This document shows positions 1 through 8,443 of a DNA stretch of 64,000 nt, in pieces (the stretch's first letter is position 1; each line of letters opens with the position of its first letter). The stretch is taken from assembly GCA_016706595.1 (NCBI GenBank), contig JADJJH010000007.1, forward strand, positions 496,001-560,000, given 5' to 3'. Source of the stretch: Bacteroidota bacterium (GTDB lineage: Bacteria; Bacteroidota; Bacteroidia; Chitinophagales; Chitinophagaceae). A program made the position numbers and the translations under genes. The notes under the pieces were generated by a model. It worked only from the letters and a program-made list of their open reading frames with translations. It was not told where the DNA came from and made no database searches.

Positions 1-997
1 CACCACCTAATGATTCTGCTAAAGCAAATAGTTTGGTACTGCTTAGAACTTTAATTGCCTCATCTAAATTATCGCCTTTCAAAACAAAAGAAATCATACC
101 ACCAAAACCGCGCATTTGTTTTTTAGCGATATCATGGTTCGGATGATCTTCAAAACCTATCCAATATACTTTGTCAACTTTAGGATGTGAACGTAAAAAT
201 CGCGCTACTTTTTCTCCATTCTCACAATGTCGTTGCATACGTACATGCAAAGTTTTAATACCGCGTAAAACCAACCAACAATCGTGCGGACCGGGTACTG
301 CGCCACATGCATTTTGAATAAAACGCAGTTGCTCTTCAAGAGCATCGTCGTTCACAATTACGGCGCCATGAACAACATCTGAGTGCCCACCTAAATATTT
401 TGTTGCCGAATGCAAAACAATATCCGCCCCAAGAGTTAAAGGATTTTGTAAATAGGGTGAAGCAAATGTATTATCTACTACCAACAACAAATTATGTTGT
501 TTGGCAATTTTAGCGCAAGCTTCAATATCAATAATATTTAACAATGGATTGGTGGGAGTTTCAATCCAAATCATGCGGGTTTTGGCATTTACCAGACTTT
601 CAATTTTGCTTGCATCTGCCATACCTGTAAAATGAAATTTAAAACCATAAGGCTCAAATACTTTCGTAAAGATTCGGTAGGTACCGCCATATAAGTCGTT
701 TGTTGAAATTACTTCATCTCCAGGCTTTAGTAATTTCATTACCGCATCGGTTGCAGCTAAGCCCGAACCAAAACATAAACCATGTTTTCCTTTTTCAATA
801 GCCGCCAACGCATTTTGCAAAACAGTTCGCGTTGGGTTTTGCGTACGAGCATACTCATAGCCCTTATGCTTCCCAGGTGCCTCTTGCACATAGGTTGAAG
901 TTTGATAAATTGGCGTCATGATTGCGCCTGTTGTTGGGTCGGGTTCAACACCTGCATGTATTAACAGAGTGTCGAGTTTATAATCGGTATGGTTCAT
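1..997 (-). CDS. Cystathionine gamma-synthase/beta-lyase family PLP enzyme, partial (C-terminus off the left edge)
   Basis: PLP-dependent trans-sulfuration enzyme of the Cys/Met metabolism family, which makes or splits cystathionine in methionine/cysteine metabolism. The start ATG is at 997-995 and about 332 codons are visible with no stop before the window edge. The translation begins MNHTDYKLDTLLIHAG and contains the family landmarks TPIYQTSTY, YARTQNPTR and the PLP-lysine motif SATKYLGGHSD (Lys in ATKY). The gene is divergent from the dihydrolipoamide acyltransferase gene, with about 200 bp between the starts. The family is certain. Whether it is MetB (gamma-synthase), MetC-like or a gamma-lyase cannot be decided from the visible part. 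Confidence 0.9.
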   Translation of the reverse strand, partial: MNHTDYKLDTLLIHAGVEPDPTTGAIMTPIYQTSTYVQEAPGKHKGYEYARTQNPTRTVLQNALAAIEKGKHGLCFGSGLAATDAVMKLLKPGDEVISTNDLYGGTYRIFTKVFEPYGFKFHFTGMADASKIESLVNAKTRMIWIETPTNPLLNIIDIEACAKIAKQHNLLLVVDNTFASPYLQNPLTLGADIVLHSATKYLGGHSDVVHGAVIVNDDALEEQLRFIQNACGAVPGPHDCWLVLRGIKTLHVRMQRHCENGEKVARFLRSHPKVDKVYWIGFEDHPNHDIAKKQMRGFGGMISFVLKGDNLDEAIKVLSSTKLFALAESLGG

Positions 998-1194
998 GTG
1001 TTTTTATTAATTGTTTTTATTTGTTCCATGGAATTCGGCAGATAAGTTTCTCGTTGAAGAGACGAAAATCGTTCTTCCTAATTTCAGGATTTTTATTAGG
1101 GGGCAAAGATATTTGTTTGAAGCCATTGAGTAACTTGATTGAGGCTATTAGTTTTACCCAAATTATATTACTTTTGGAAAAATTTGTAAGCATT

Positions 1195-2799
1195 ATGGCC
1201 GATGTAATACGTATGCCTTTATTGAGTGATACCATGACCGAAGGAAAAATAACGGTTTGGAATAAGAAAGTGGGCGATAAAGTGAAAAGTGATGAATCGA
1301 TAGCGGATGTTGAAACCGACAAAGCAACCATGGAAATCATTCCTTATGTAGATGGTACCCTTTTGTATATTGGTGTAGAAGCCGGAAGTGCAGCGAAAGT
1401 GAATGAAATTATCGCTATCATTGGTAAAGAAGGCGAAGACATTTCGGCAATGATATCTAATAGTGGAGATAATGTAAAAGTCGAAGAGAAAACTTCAGAA
1501 CCCGCTAACCCGCAACCTTCTAATCCGCAAACAGCTGCAATTTCTATTCCAAAAGAATTAACCGTAATTCGTATGCCTTTGTTAAGCGATACCATGACGG
1601 AAGGCAAGATTGTAGTGTGGAACAAACAAGTTGGAGATACTGTAAAAGCAGATGATTCATTAGCCGATGTTGAAACCGATAAGGCAACTATGGAAGTAAT
1701 TGGTTATACCGATGGTGTTTTATTATATCAAGGAATAAAGGCTGGTGAAGCCGCAAAAGTAAATGGCGTAATTGCTGTAATTGGTAAAGCTGGAACCGAC
1801 ATAACTCCGTATTTAGATGCTTTGAAAAATGATGCACAGCCTACAGCTTCTCAACCTGAAGTTGCAAAAGCGGTAGAACCCGTTGCAGCAACCACGAACC
1901 AAGAACATCAAGCAAATGATGGAGGCAGAGTAAAAGCTTCGCCATTAGCCAAACAAATTGCTAAAGAAAAAGGTATCGATTTAAGTAAAGTAAATGGCAG
2001 TGGTGATAATGGACGAATCGTAAAGCGTGATTTGGATCAAGTGCAAAATGCAGCAGCAGTAACACAAGCTTCTGCACCAAAACAAAGTGCCGTAACGCCA
2101 GCTTATATAGGCGGTGCAGAAGGACATACCGATACACCGGTAACCCAAATGCGAAAAATTATTGCGCAACGTTTGGCAGAAAGTAAATTCTCGGCTCCGC
2201 ATTTTTACTTAAAGACTTCAGTTGAAATGGATACGCTCATGCAAGCGCGTAAAAAAATCAATGATATCAGTCAGGTTAAAATTTCGATTAATGATATGAT
2301 GATAAAAGCCGTGGCGATGTCATTGGCTAAACATCCCGATGTAAATAGCAGTTGGATGGGCGATTTCATTCGTCAAAACCAACATATTCATATTGGAAGT
2401 GCAATTGCATTACCTGAAGGGCTCATTGTTCCGGTGATAAAATTTGCGAATCAAAAATCATTATCACAGATAGCTACAGATGCGGCTGATTTATACGATA
2501 AAGCCCGTAACAAGAAAATACAACCTTCAGAATTTACCGGAAATACCTTTACCATTTCTAATTTAGGGATGATGGATATTGACGAGTTTACAGCGATTAT
2601 TAACCCACCGGATGCATGTATTTTAGCGGTAGGTAAAATTGCGGCTACGCCGGTAGTAAAAGACGGACAAATTGTGATTAAAAATATTTTGAAACTCACT
2701 TTAAGTTGCGATCATCGCGTAGTGGATGGTGCCGTTGGTGCAGCCTTTTTACAAACTTTGAAGGCGTTTTTAGAATCACCGGTTTCGATGTTGGTGTAA
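1195..2799 (+). CDS. pdhC: Dihydrolipoamide acetyltransferase (E2) of pyruvate dehydrogenase, two lipoyl domains
   Basis: E2 core of a 2-oxoacid dehydrogenase complex; it transfers the acyl group from lipoyl-lysine to CoA in the cytoplasm. I start it at the ATG at 1195 (MADVIRMPLLSDTMTEG) because the family begins with the lipoyl domain; an upstream in-frame extension would add 91 residues with no family match. Two tandem lipoyl domains carry the lysines in ETDKATME (about K43 and K163). They are followed by Pro/Ala-rich linkers, a peripheral-subunit-binding domain (VKASPLAKQIAKEKG, about residues 245-280) and the catalytic domain ending in SCDHRVVDG (the His-x-x-x-Asp motif). The length of 534 aa fits Bacteroidota PdhC. 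Pyruvate rather than another 2-oxoacid is inferred from the double lipoyl layout and similarity. E1 and E3 genes are not adjacent. Confidence 0.93.
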   Translation: MADVIRMPLLSDTMTEGKITVWNKKVGDKVKSDESIADVETDKATMEIIPYVDGTLLYIGVEAGSAAKVNEIIAIIGKEGEDISAMISNSGDNVKVEEKTSEPANPQPSNPQTAAISIPKELTVIRMPLLSDTMTEGKIVVWNKQVGDTVKADDSLADVETDKATMEVIGYTDGVLLYQGIKAGEAAKVNGVIAVIGKAGTDITPYLDALKNDAQPTASQPEVAKAVEPVAATTNQEHQANDGGRVKASPLAKQIAKEKGIDLSKVNGSGDNGRIVKRDLDQVQNAAAVTQASAPKQSAVTPAYIGGAEGHTDTPVTQMRKIIAQRLAESKFSAPHFYLKTSVEMDTLMQARKKINDISQVKISINDMMIKAVAMSLAKHPDVNSSWMGDFIRQNQHIHIGSAIALPEGLIVPVIKFANQKSLSQIATDAADLYDKARNKKIQPSEFTGNTFTISNLGMMDIDEFTAIINPPDACILAVGKIAATPVVKDGQIVIKNILKLTLSCDHRVVDGAVGAAFLQTLKAFLESPVSMLV

Positions 2800-2920
2800 G
2801 GGAAAATCTTAGACCATATAGGGGGGTAGGAATTTTTACTGAATTGTTTTAATTTATTATCACCAGTTTTCCTGTGTATATATAGGGTTTAAAAATTCCG
2901 TTTATTCCGTTCATTTAGAT

Positions 2921-3286
2921 CTACACATGACTAATTTGAATACGCTCGATTTTTTGATGTTTATTCAGTTCGATTTTGGCGATTGCCTTGGCATTCAATG
3001 CGGGAATACTAAAATGCACAATCACATAACCTTTATATAAATTAATACTTTCGAGGGTATAATGATAATCAGGTAATCGTAACCGAAGTGCTTCCCAATA
3101 ATGCATCAACGTTTTTTTCCCTTTTACTTGTCCGTGTGAAATATGTATTAGCTTATTGGCTATCGTCGAAACTTCAACGGCATTATCGGCATACAACAAA
3201 CCATAATCACTCAATGCCGAGTCATTCCACTTGTCAATCCATGCATGTCCAATGGCTTTTGCCTGTTTTTGCGTTAGCATACCCAT
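2921..3286 (-). CDS. NTF2-like/SnoaL-like fold protein
   Basis: Small 121-aa cytoplasmic protein (no signal peptide) whose pattern fits the SnoaL/NTF2-like cone fold: an N-terminal helix pair with AWIDKWN, the LLYADNAVEVST segment, a GKKTLMHYWEAL helix, then alternating strands (YHYTLESINLY, YVIVHFSIPA, KAIAKIELN). Members range from polyketide cyclases to ketosteroid isomerase-like enzymes and orphan ligand-binding proteins, so no substrate can be named. The start could be the first Met or the one two codons downstream (MLTQKQ). It is transcribed toward the end of pdhC (convergent). Fold assignment is moderate; function is unknown. Confidence 0.65.
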   Translation of the reverse strand: MGMLTQKQAKAIGHAWIDKWNDSALSDYGLLYADNAVEVSTIANKLIHISHGQVKGKKTLMHYWEALRLRLPDYHYTLESINLYKGYVIVHFSIPALNAKAIAKIELNKHQKIERIQISHV

Positions 3287-3388
3287 TCATGGCAAAGAAT
3301 ATGCCAAAAATGGTATAACATATTAATTTTCAATAAGTTATGAAATAATTATCGTGATGACGCAAACAAAAAAACCTTAACAATATTC

Positions 3389-4270
3389 CTACACAACGGC
3401 ATTCGTGATGGCTTCCTTATCAATCTTTTTCACCAAGCCTTGTAATACATTACCAGGGCCGCATTCGGTATATTCTGTAGCGCCATCTGCCTTCATTTGC
3501 AAAATGGTTTGGGTCCATTTCACCGGAGCAGTTAATTGTGCAATTAAATTTAATTTAATGGTTTCTGCATCCGTAACTGCTGCTGCGCTTACGTTTTGAT
3601 AAACCGGACATTTTGGAGTTGAAAATAAAGTTTGTTCAATGGCAGTTTGTAATTCTTGTTGAGCAGGCATCATCAGTGGCGAATGAAACGCACCACCAAC
3701 GGGTAAAACCAAAGCGCGTTTTGCACCGGCTTCTTTCATACGCTCACAAGCAATTTCGATGCCTTTGAGAGAACCGGATATTACCAATTGGCCCGGACAA
3801 TTATAATTTGCCGCTACTACTACTTCTCCTTCAATTTCACTACAAATTTTTTCTACAATCGCATCGTCTAAATTCAATACAGCCGCCATAGTAGAAGGAT
3901 TTAACTCGCAAGCTTTTTGCATAGCATTCGCGCGAAGTGAAACCAATTTCAAACCATCTTCGAACGATAAGCAACCATTAGCTACTAAGGCCGAAAACTC
4001 ACCAAGAGAGTGACCAGCAACCATATCAGGTTGTAAGCCTTCGGTTATACTAAATAAAATTACCGAATGTAAAAAGATAGCAGGTTGGGTAACATTGGTT
4101 TGTTTTAATTCATCTGCTGTGCCGTTAAACATAATATCTGAAATTCGGAAGCCTAGAATTTCATTGGCTTTTTCAAACATCGACTTGGCTAAAGGATGAG
4201 TCTCATATAAATCTTTTCCCATTCCGGAAAACTGGGAACCTTGACCGGGAAAAAGATAGGCATGTTGCAT
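3389..4270 (-). CDS. fabD: Malonyl-CoA:ACP transacylase
   Basis: Loads malonyl from CoA onto acyl carrier protein for type II fatty acid synthesis. The start is placed at 4270 (MQHAYLFPGQGSQFSGMG), which matches the canonical FabD N-terminus; a longer reading to 4360 would add 30 unrelated residues. Visible motifs are the oxyanion-loop FPGQGSQ, the nucleophile elbow GHSLGEFSAL (Ser about 88), the conserved Arg in SLRANAMQ and the catalytic-His region GAFHSPLM. At 293 aa it has the normal FabD length. It is divergent from dnaK, with about 260 bp between the starts. No other fab genes are adjacent. Confidence 0.95.
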   Translation of the reverse strand: MQHAYLFPGQGSQFSGMGKDLYETHPLAKSMFEKANEILGFRISDIMFNGTADELKQTNVTQPAIFLHSVILFSITEGLQPDMVAGHSLGEFSALVANGCLSFEDGLKLVSLRANAMQKACELNPSTMAAVLNLDDAIVEKICSEIEGEVVVAANYNCPGQLVISGSLKGIEIACERMKEAGAKRALVLPVGGAFHSPLMMPAQQELQTAIEQTLFSTPKCPVYQNVSAAAVTDAETIKLNLIAQLTAPVKWTQTILQMKADGATEYTECGPGNVLQGLVKKIDKEAITNAVV

Positions 4271-4430
4271 AGTATAATTTTGGGTCGAATATATAATCAA
4301 TGCATAGGCTTGAGTAATAATTGCCGAAATTGTTATAAACACAGTTTCCAAATTTACCAATCATCAAAGGGCTACCTATCCAAATTCATAAGATTCTAAG
4401 ATAAATATTCGCAAATAAGTCACGCTTTTG

Positions 4431-4455
4431 TGTCAATTCTTCAATAAAAATGACA
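4431..4455 (+). promoter_or_regulatory. TGTCA...TGACA inverted repeat upstream of dnaK
   Basis: Arms TGTCA (4431-4435) and TGACA (4451-4455) are separated by 15 bases and lie about 30 bases upstream of the sigma-54-like element before dnaK. The position would suit an activator or repressor binding site. This is seen only as a short inverted repeat, so the regulatory role is inference. Confidence 0.3.
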
Positions 4456-4486
4456 GTCTTACAGCATAAATCACCGAAAACAGGCT

Positions 4487-4501
4487 TGGCATAATCATTG
4501 C
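4487..4501 (+). promoter_or_regulatory. Possible sigma-54 (-24/-12) promoter of dnaK
   Basis: TGGCATAATCATTGC fits the RpoN consensus TGGCAC-N5-TTGC at all but one position, with exact GG-to-GC spacing. It lies 27 bases before the chosen dnaK ATG (4529), leaving room for a transcription start near 4513. No heat-shock element such as CIRCE was seen. The match is direct observation; use by RpoN is inference. Confidence 0.45.
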
Positions 4502-4528
4502 AATTTGAAAAACAAAACAAACAATAAA

Positions 4529-6433
4529 ATGGGAAAAATAATAGGAATTGACTTAGGTACTACTAATTCGTGCGTAAGTGTAATGGAAGGCAATGAACCA
4601 GTTGTGATAGCGAACGATGAAGGTAAAAGAACCACGCCTTCGGTAGTTGGGTTTTTGAAAAATGGAGAACGTAAGATAGGCGATCCTGCAAAACGTCAGG
4701 CAATTACCAATCCGGTGAATACCGTTATGAGTATCAAGCGGTTTATGGGTCGACGATTTGATGAAGTAGCCGGAGAAATCGCACAAAGTTCATACAAAGT
4801 AGTAAAAGGTGATAACAACACTCCGCGTGTTGATATTGATGGACGATTGTATACACCACAAGAAATTTCGGCGATGGTACTTCAAAAGATGAAGAAAACG
4901 GCCGAAGACTTTTTAGGTCATGAAGTTACCGAAGCGGTGATTACTGTACCGGCTTATTTTAACGATGCGCAACGCCAGGCTACTAAAGAAGCCGGTGAAA
5001 TTGCAGGTTTAACGGTTAAACGTATCATTAATGAACCTACCGCTGCGGCTTTGGCTTATGGATTAGATAAGAAAAATCAAGACAGTAAGATTGTGGTATT
5101 TGATTTAGGTGGAGGAACTTTTGATGTGTCGGTACTTGAATTAGGTGATGGTGTTTTTGAAGTAAAATCGACCAATGGAGATACTCACTTAGGTGGTGAT
5201 GATTTTGATAAATGTGTAATGGATTGGTTAGCGGATGAATTTAAGGCAGAGGAAAATGTAGATTTACGAAAAGATCCGATGAGCTGGCAACGTTTGAAGG
5301 AAGCTTCAGAAAAAGCGAAGATTGAATTATCATCGGCAACTGAAACCGAAATTAATCTGCCTTATATCACTGCGATTGATAATGTACCTAAGCACTTAGT
5401 AAAAAAATTAACTCGTGCTAAATTTGAGCAATTGGTTGATTCTTTAGTTGAAAGAACCTTAGAGCCTTGTCGCAAAGCCTTAAAAGATGCAGGTATTGAA
5501 GCAAAAGATTTAGATGAGGTGATTTTGGTAGGAGGAAGTACACGTATTCCAAAGATCCAGGAAGTAGTAGAGAAGTTTTTTGGCAAAAAGCCCAATCGAA
5601 GTGTAAACCCTGATGAAGTAGTTGCCATTGGTGCCTCTATCCAAGGAGGTGTATTAACCGGTGAGGTAAAAGATGTATTGTTATTAGATGTTACACCACT
5701 TTCATTAGGTATTGAAACCTTAGGCGGTGTGTTTACAAAATTGATTGAAAGCAATACAACCATTCCGACCAAAAAATCAGAGACATTCTCAACCGCTGCC
5801 GAGAACCAACCAAGTGTTGAAATCAATGTATTGCAAGGTGAGCGTCCGATGGCAAAGGATAATAAAAACTTAGGACGATTTATCTTAGATGGTATTCCGC
5901 CATCGCCACGAGGTGTACCACAAATTGAAGTAACTTTTGATATTGATGCAAATGGTATTTTACAGGTAAGTGCCACAGATAAGGGAACCGGTAAAAAACA
6001 AAATATTCGTATTGAAGCGGGTAGTGGTTTAAGCAAAGAAGACATTGAAAAAATGAAGAACGATGCGAAGATGAATGAAGAGTCGGATAAGAAATTACGC
6101 GAAGAGATTGAGAAATTAAACATGGCCGATAGTCAGATTTTTAATAGCGAAAAGCAATTAAAAGATTATGGCGAAAAAATTCCGGCAGAAAAGAAAACAG
6201 TCATAGAAGAAGCTTTAGCAAAATTGAAAACCTCACATGCTGCAAAAGATTTAGCAGGGATTGATGCCAATTTGGAAGCCTTAAATCAAGCATGGCAAGC
6301 AGCTAGCGAAGAATTATATAAGGCTATGAACGAGCAACCTGGTGCTGCAGGGGCAGATGGAGGCGCTAATCCAAGTGCAGAAGCATCTCATGATGATGTG
6401 CAGGATGCCGAGATTGTTGAAGAAACGAAATAG
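4529..6433 (+). CDS. dnaK: Chaperone protein DnaK (Hsp70)
   Basis: ATP-dependent Hsp70 chaperone that works with DnaJ and GrpE in protein folding and the stress response. The start at 4529 gives MGKIIGIDLGTTNSCVSV, the canonical N-terminus; a TTG at 4505 would add eight residues rich in Lys/Asn and is not preferred. The nucleotide-binding domain shows IDLGTTNS, the VFDLGGGTFDVSVLEL phosphate-2 region and the VILVGGSTRIPKIQ adenosine motif; the substrate-binding domain begins near VLLLDVTPLSLGIETLGG. A helical lid and an acidic Gly-rich tail ending DDVQDAEIVEETK complete the 634 aa. grpE and dnaJ are not adjacent. It is monocistronic: a possible sigma-54 promoter precedes it and a strong terminator follows. 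Confidence 0.97.
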   Translation: MGKIIGIDLGTTNSCVSVMEGNEPVVIANDEGKRTTPSVVGFLKNGERKIGDPAKRQAITNPVNTVMSIKRFMGRRFDEVAGEIAQSSYKVVKGDNNTPRVDIDGRLYTPQEISAMVLQKMKKTAEDFLGHEVTEAVITVPAYFNDAQRQATKEAGEIAGLTVKRIINEPTAAALAYGLDKKNQDSKIVVFDLGGGTFDVSVLELGDGVFEVKSTNGDTHLGGDDFDKCVMDWLADEFKAEENVDLRKDPMSWQRLKEASEKAKIELSSATETEINLPYITAIDNVPKHLVKKLTRAKFEQLVDSLVERTLEPCRKALKDAGIEAKDLDEVILVGGSTRIPKIQEVVEKFFGKKPNRSVNPDEVVAIGASIQGGVLTGEVKDVLLLDVTPLSLGIETLGGVFTKLIESNTTIPTKKSETFSTAAENQPSVEINVLQGERPMAKDNKNLGRFILDGIPPSPRGVPQIEVTFDIDANGILQVSATDKGTGKKQNIRIEAGSGLSKEDIEKMKNDAKMNEESDKKLREEIEKLNMADSQIFNSEKQLKDYGEKIPAEKKTVIEEALAKLKTSHAAKDLAGIDANLEALNQAWQAASEELYKAMNEQPGAAGADGGANPSAEASHDDVQDAEIVEETK

Positions 6434-6452
6434 AGTTATACAAAAAAGTATT

Positions 6453-6484
6453 AAAAGGTCGGATAGGTTCCGACCTTTTTTTAT
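6453..6484 (+). terminator. Rho-independent terminator after dnaK
   Basis: A perfect 10-bp stem AAAAGGTCGG (6453-6462) / CCGACCTTTT (6470-6479) with a 7-base loop, running into a T-run, 20 bases after the dnaK stop codon. Confidence 0.85.
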
Positions 6485-6734
6485 GATTCACCGGCTCACC
6501 AATTACAGAGTTTACTAATTACTGATTGAGAACTAGAGGCTCAAAATTCGAGACATCGTTGAAGGGTAACCATGGTAAGGAGGTATGCCTATGAGGAAGA
6601 AGTTCTAGATGCAGAGGATAAAGAAAATCAAACGAAGTAGATTCAGTATGAACAGATTTCTTACCAAAATCATGCATTACGCCGTACATAGAATGCACAT
6701 ACATTCTTTTTTTATTTTAAACAGTTTAGCTTAA

Positions 6735-7367
6735 TTACTCTGTATTCTTCTTCTTAAACAAAGGCACCTTGCTTTCGTTACCGGTAAGCAAGCGATTGAT
6801 ATTTTTGTGATGGGTAATTACCACCAAGCAAGCAGTTGCTACAGCAAATACTCTATACATTAACTCGGGCTCACGAAAAATGAAAAAGATAAGCACAGGA
6901 AAAGCAATACTAGCTACAATAGAGCTTAAAGAAACGTAACGTGTTAAAAATAACATGAAGAAAAAGACAGCTACTAAACTAGCCGCAACCAAAGGCTGAA
7001 TGGCTAGTATCATACCAAATAAAGTGGCAATTCCTTTGCCTCCTTTAAAATTCGCCCAAATGGGGAATATATGTCCAACAACAGCAGCAATTCCTAATAA
7101 TACCTGAAAATTAGTAAGCGCAACATTATCTAATTGATACTTAGATATGAAATAGGCTAAATCAACTGCCATAAATCCTTTCAACATATCGACTACAAAA
7201 ACAAAACTTCCTGCTTTTGAACCTAATACTCTAAAAGTGTTGGTAGCACCTGCATTGCCGCTACCATAATTTCGGATGTCAATACCAAAAAAATACTGAC
7301 TTACCCAAACGGCAGTTGGAATTGAACCAAGCAAGTATGCCATAATACAAAGAATAACTTCGTTCAT
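6735..7367 (-). CDS. plsY: Acyl-phosphate:glycerol-3-phosphate acyltransferase PlsY
   Basis: Integral membrane enzyme that acylates glycerol-3-phosphate using acyl-phosphate, the first step of phospholipid synthesis. The 210-aa protein has about five to seven hydrophobic segments and the three PlsY motifs: SIPTAVW followed by GSGNAGATNTFR (residues about 35-46), the VVDMLKG segment, and GHIFPIWANFKGGKGIAT (residues about 98-115). The start MNEVILCIMAYLLGSIP fits the family. The gene lies downstream of prmA on the same strand but is separated from it by about 200 bp holding a dispersed repeat, so co-transcription is uncertain. Confidence 0.94.
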   Translation of the reverse strand: MNEVILCIMAYLLGSIPTAVWVSQYFFGIDIRNYGSGNAGATNTFRVLGSKAGSFVFVVDMLKGFMAVDLAYFISKYQLDNVALTNFQVLLGIAAVVGHIFPIWANFKGGKGIATLFGMILAIQPLVAASLVAVFFFMLFLTRYVSLSSIVASIAFPVLIFFIFREPELMYRVFAVATACLVVITHHKNINRLLTGNESKVPLFKKKNTE

Positions 7368-7440
7368 ATTTTATGTTTAGGTTAAGAAAACGATACGCGA
7401 ATATAGTTTCGAATATAGAATTATACAAATGCCTCGTATG

Positions 7441-7572
7441 TTATGCCAATGTTAGCGATAAATAGTCCAAAGACTATTTGAGTGCTACAGTGGTAAATGC
7501 CGATACTGTTTGAAAATAGGGCAATGAGGCATAGCCAATAGTCGACAATATTGAAAACGTAATCGGCATTAA
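7441..7572 (-). repeat. 130-bp dispersed element with terminal inverted repeats, copy 1
   Basis: Roughly 86% identical by eye to the reverse complement of 29294-29423. The ends are imperfect inverted repeats (TTATGCCAAT and ATCGGCATTAA), and an internal perfect hairpin AAATAGTC/GACTATTT is present. The element supplies the stop codon of prmA at its edge. It is non-coding and MITE-like or RNA-like; its identity is unknown. The strand given is nominal. Confidence 0.75.
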
Positions 7573-8378
7573 TTTACACAAACTGCTGCCCAATCCTTTT
7601 TTTGTTTAGTTGAAACTTGTTGCATACCAAGTAATTCAAATTTGTTTTTAAGTTGGGGGATATCGCTCACAAATATTCCACTCATGATAATTAAACCACC
7701 TTCATGTAATAAGGCTTTCATTTGAGGTAAATGCTCAAGTAAAATATTTAAATTGATATTCGCTAAAATAATATCGAAGGTTTGATGGATTTCGCGAATG
7801 TCTTGAATTGAAATTTCAATATCGCTTGCATGATTATTTCTGCAATTTTCAATGGCGTTTTCAACACTCCATGCATCATTATCGATACCTACAATTTTAT
7901 TGGCGCCTTTCATTTTGGCTAAAATTGCCAGCACGCCGGTTCCACATCCAAAATCAAAAACCGATTTTTGTCGACAATCTATCTCGCCAATATACTCGAG
8001 CATCATTTGGGTGGTTTCGTGATGACCGGTGCCAAAACTCATTTTGGGTGTAATCACAATTTCATATTTACAATCAACAAGCGCTTCATGAAAAGAGGCA
8101 CGTACACCAATGTCATTTCCTACACGTATAGGTTCAAAATTTGATTCCCAAACTTGATTCCAGTTTTCATGCGCTATCGTTTCGAAGGAATAGCTACATA
8201 CAAAATCACCCAGTAATTCCTTCAATACTATTTCATCAAAAACATCTTCATTGCAATAGGCAAGCAGCTGTGTATCCATTTGCTCGTAACCTAACCATGG
8301 AAATTCAGCAAGTAATGCCATAATAATTTCGGCATCATGGGCATCTCGCAAAGTGAAAACAATTTTTACATATTTCAT
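7569..8378 (-). CDS. prmA: Ribosomal protein L11 methyltransferase
   Basis: SAM-dependent methyltransferase that trimethylates ribosomal protein L11. The start is chosen at 8378 (MKYVKIVFTL), where the PrmA ferredoxin-like N-terminal domain begins; a six-residue longer form from 8396 is possible. The SAM-binding core shows SVFDFGCGTGVLAILAKMKGA, then VGIDNDAWSVENAIEN, and the catalytic-loop equivalent DIILANINLNILLEHLP. A GTGHHETTQMML segment, also typical of PrmA, precedes the SAM motif. The length of 269 aa is normal for Bacteroidota. The TAA stop codon lies inside the terminal repeat of the 130-bp dispersed element, so the insertion may have slightly altered the C-terminus (WAAVCVN). Confidence 0.93.
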   Translation of the reverse strand: MKYVKIVFTLRDAHDAEIIMALLAEFPWLGYEQMDTQLLAYCNEDVFDEIVLKELLGDFVCSYSFETIAHENWNQVWESNFEPIRVGNDIGVRASFHEALVDCKYEIVITPKMSFGTGHHETTQMMLEYIGEIDCRQKSVFDFGCGTGVLAILAKMKGANKIVGIDNDAWSVENAIENCRNNHASDIEISIQDIREIHQTFDIILANINLNILLEHLPQMKALLHEGGLIIMSGIFVSDIPQLKNKFELLGMQQVSTKQKKDWAAVCVN

Positions 8379-8423
8379 TTGGCGAAAGTAAATCAATCAA
8401 GTCATTTATGTCGATGGGTAGAT

Positions 8424-8431
8424 TATATTTG
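8424..8431 (+). promoter_or_regulatory. TAnnTTTG-type -7 element before the CPBP-DUF2007-cdsA operon
   Basis: TATATTTG matches the Bacteroidota -7 consensus TAnnTTTG and lies 12 bases before the ATG at 8444. No good -33 TTG was seen. Its position argues for translation starting at 8444 rather than 8408. Confidence 0.3.
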
Positions 8432-8443
8432 CGAATTCTAATT

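Noticed and set aside
1017..1340. ORFs on the strand opposite to pdhC (also 1344-1625, 1981-2202, 2451-2699)
   Set aside because: They are antisense shadows of a gene with strong family motifs and have no recognisable features.
5362..6123. 253-codon ORF antisense to dnaK
   Set aside because: Long antisense ORFs are common opposite dnaK; the amino-acid make-up is shadow-like (Ser/Phe-rich) and no motif is seen.
7808..8053. Plus-strand ORFs over prmA and over the 130-bp element at 29288-29473
   Set aside because: One is antisense to prmA, the other lies across a non-coding repeat; neither shows coding character.
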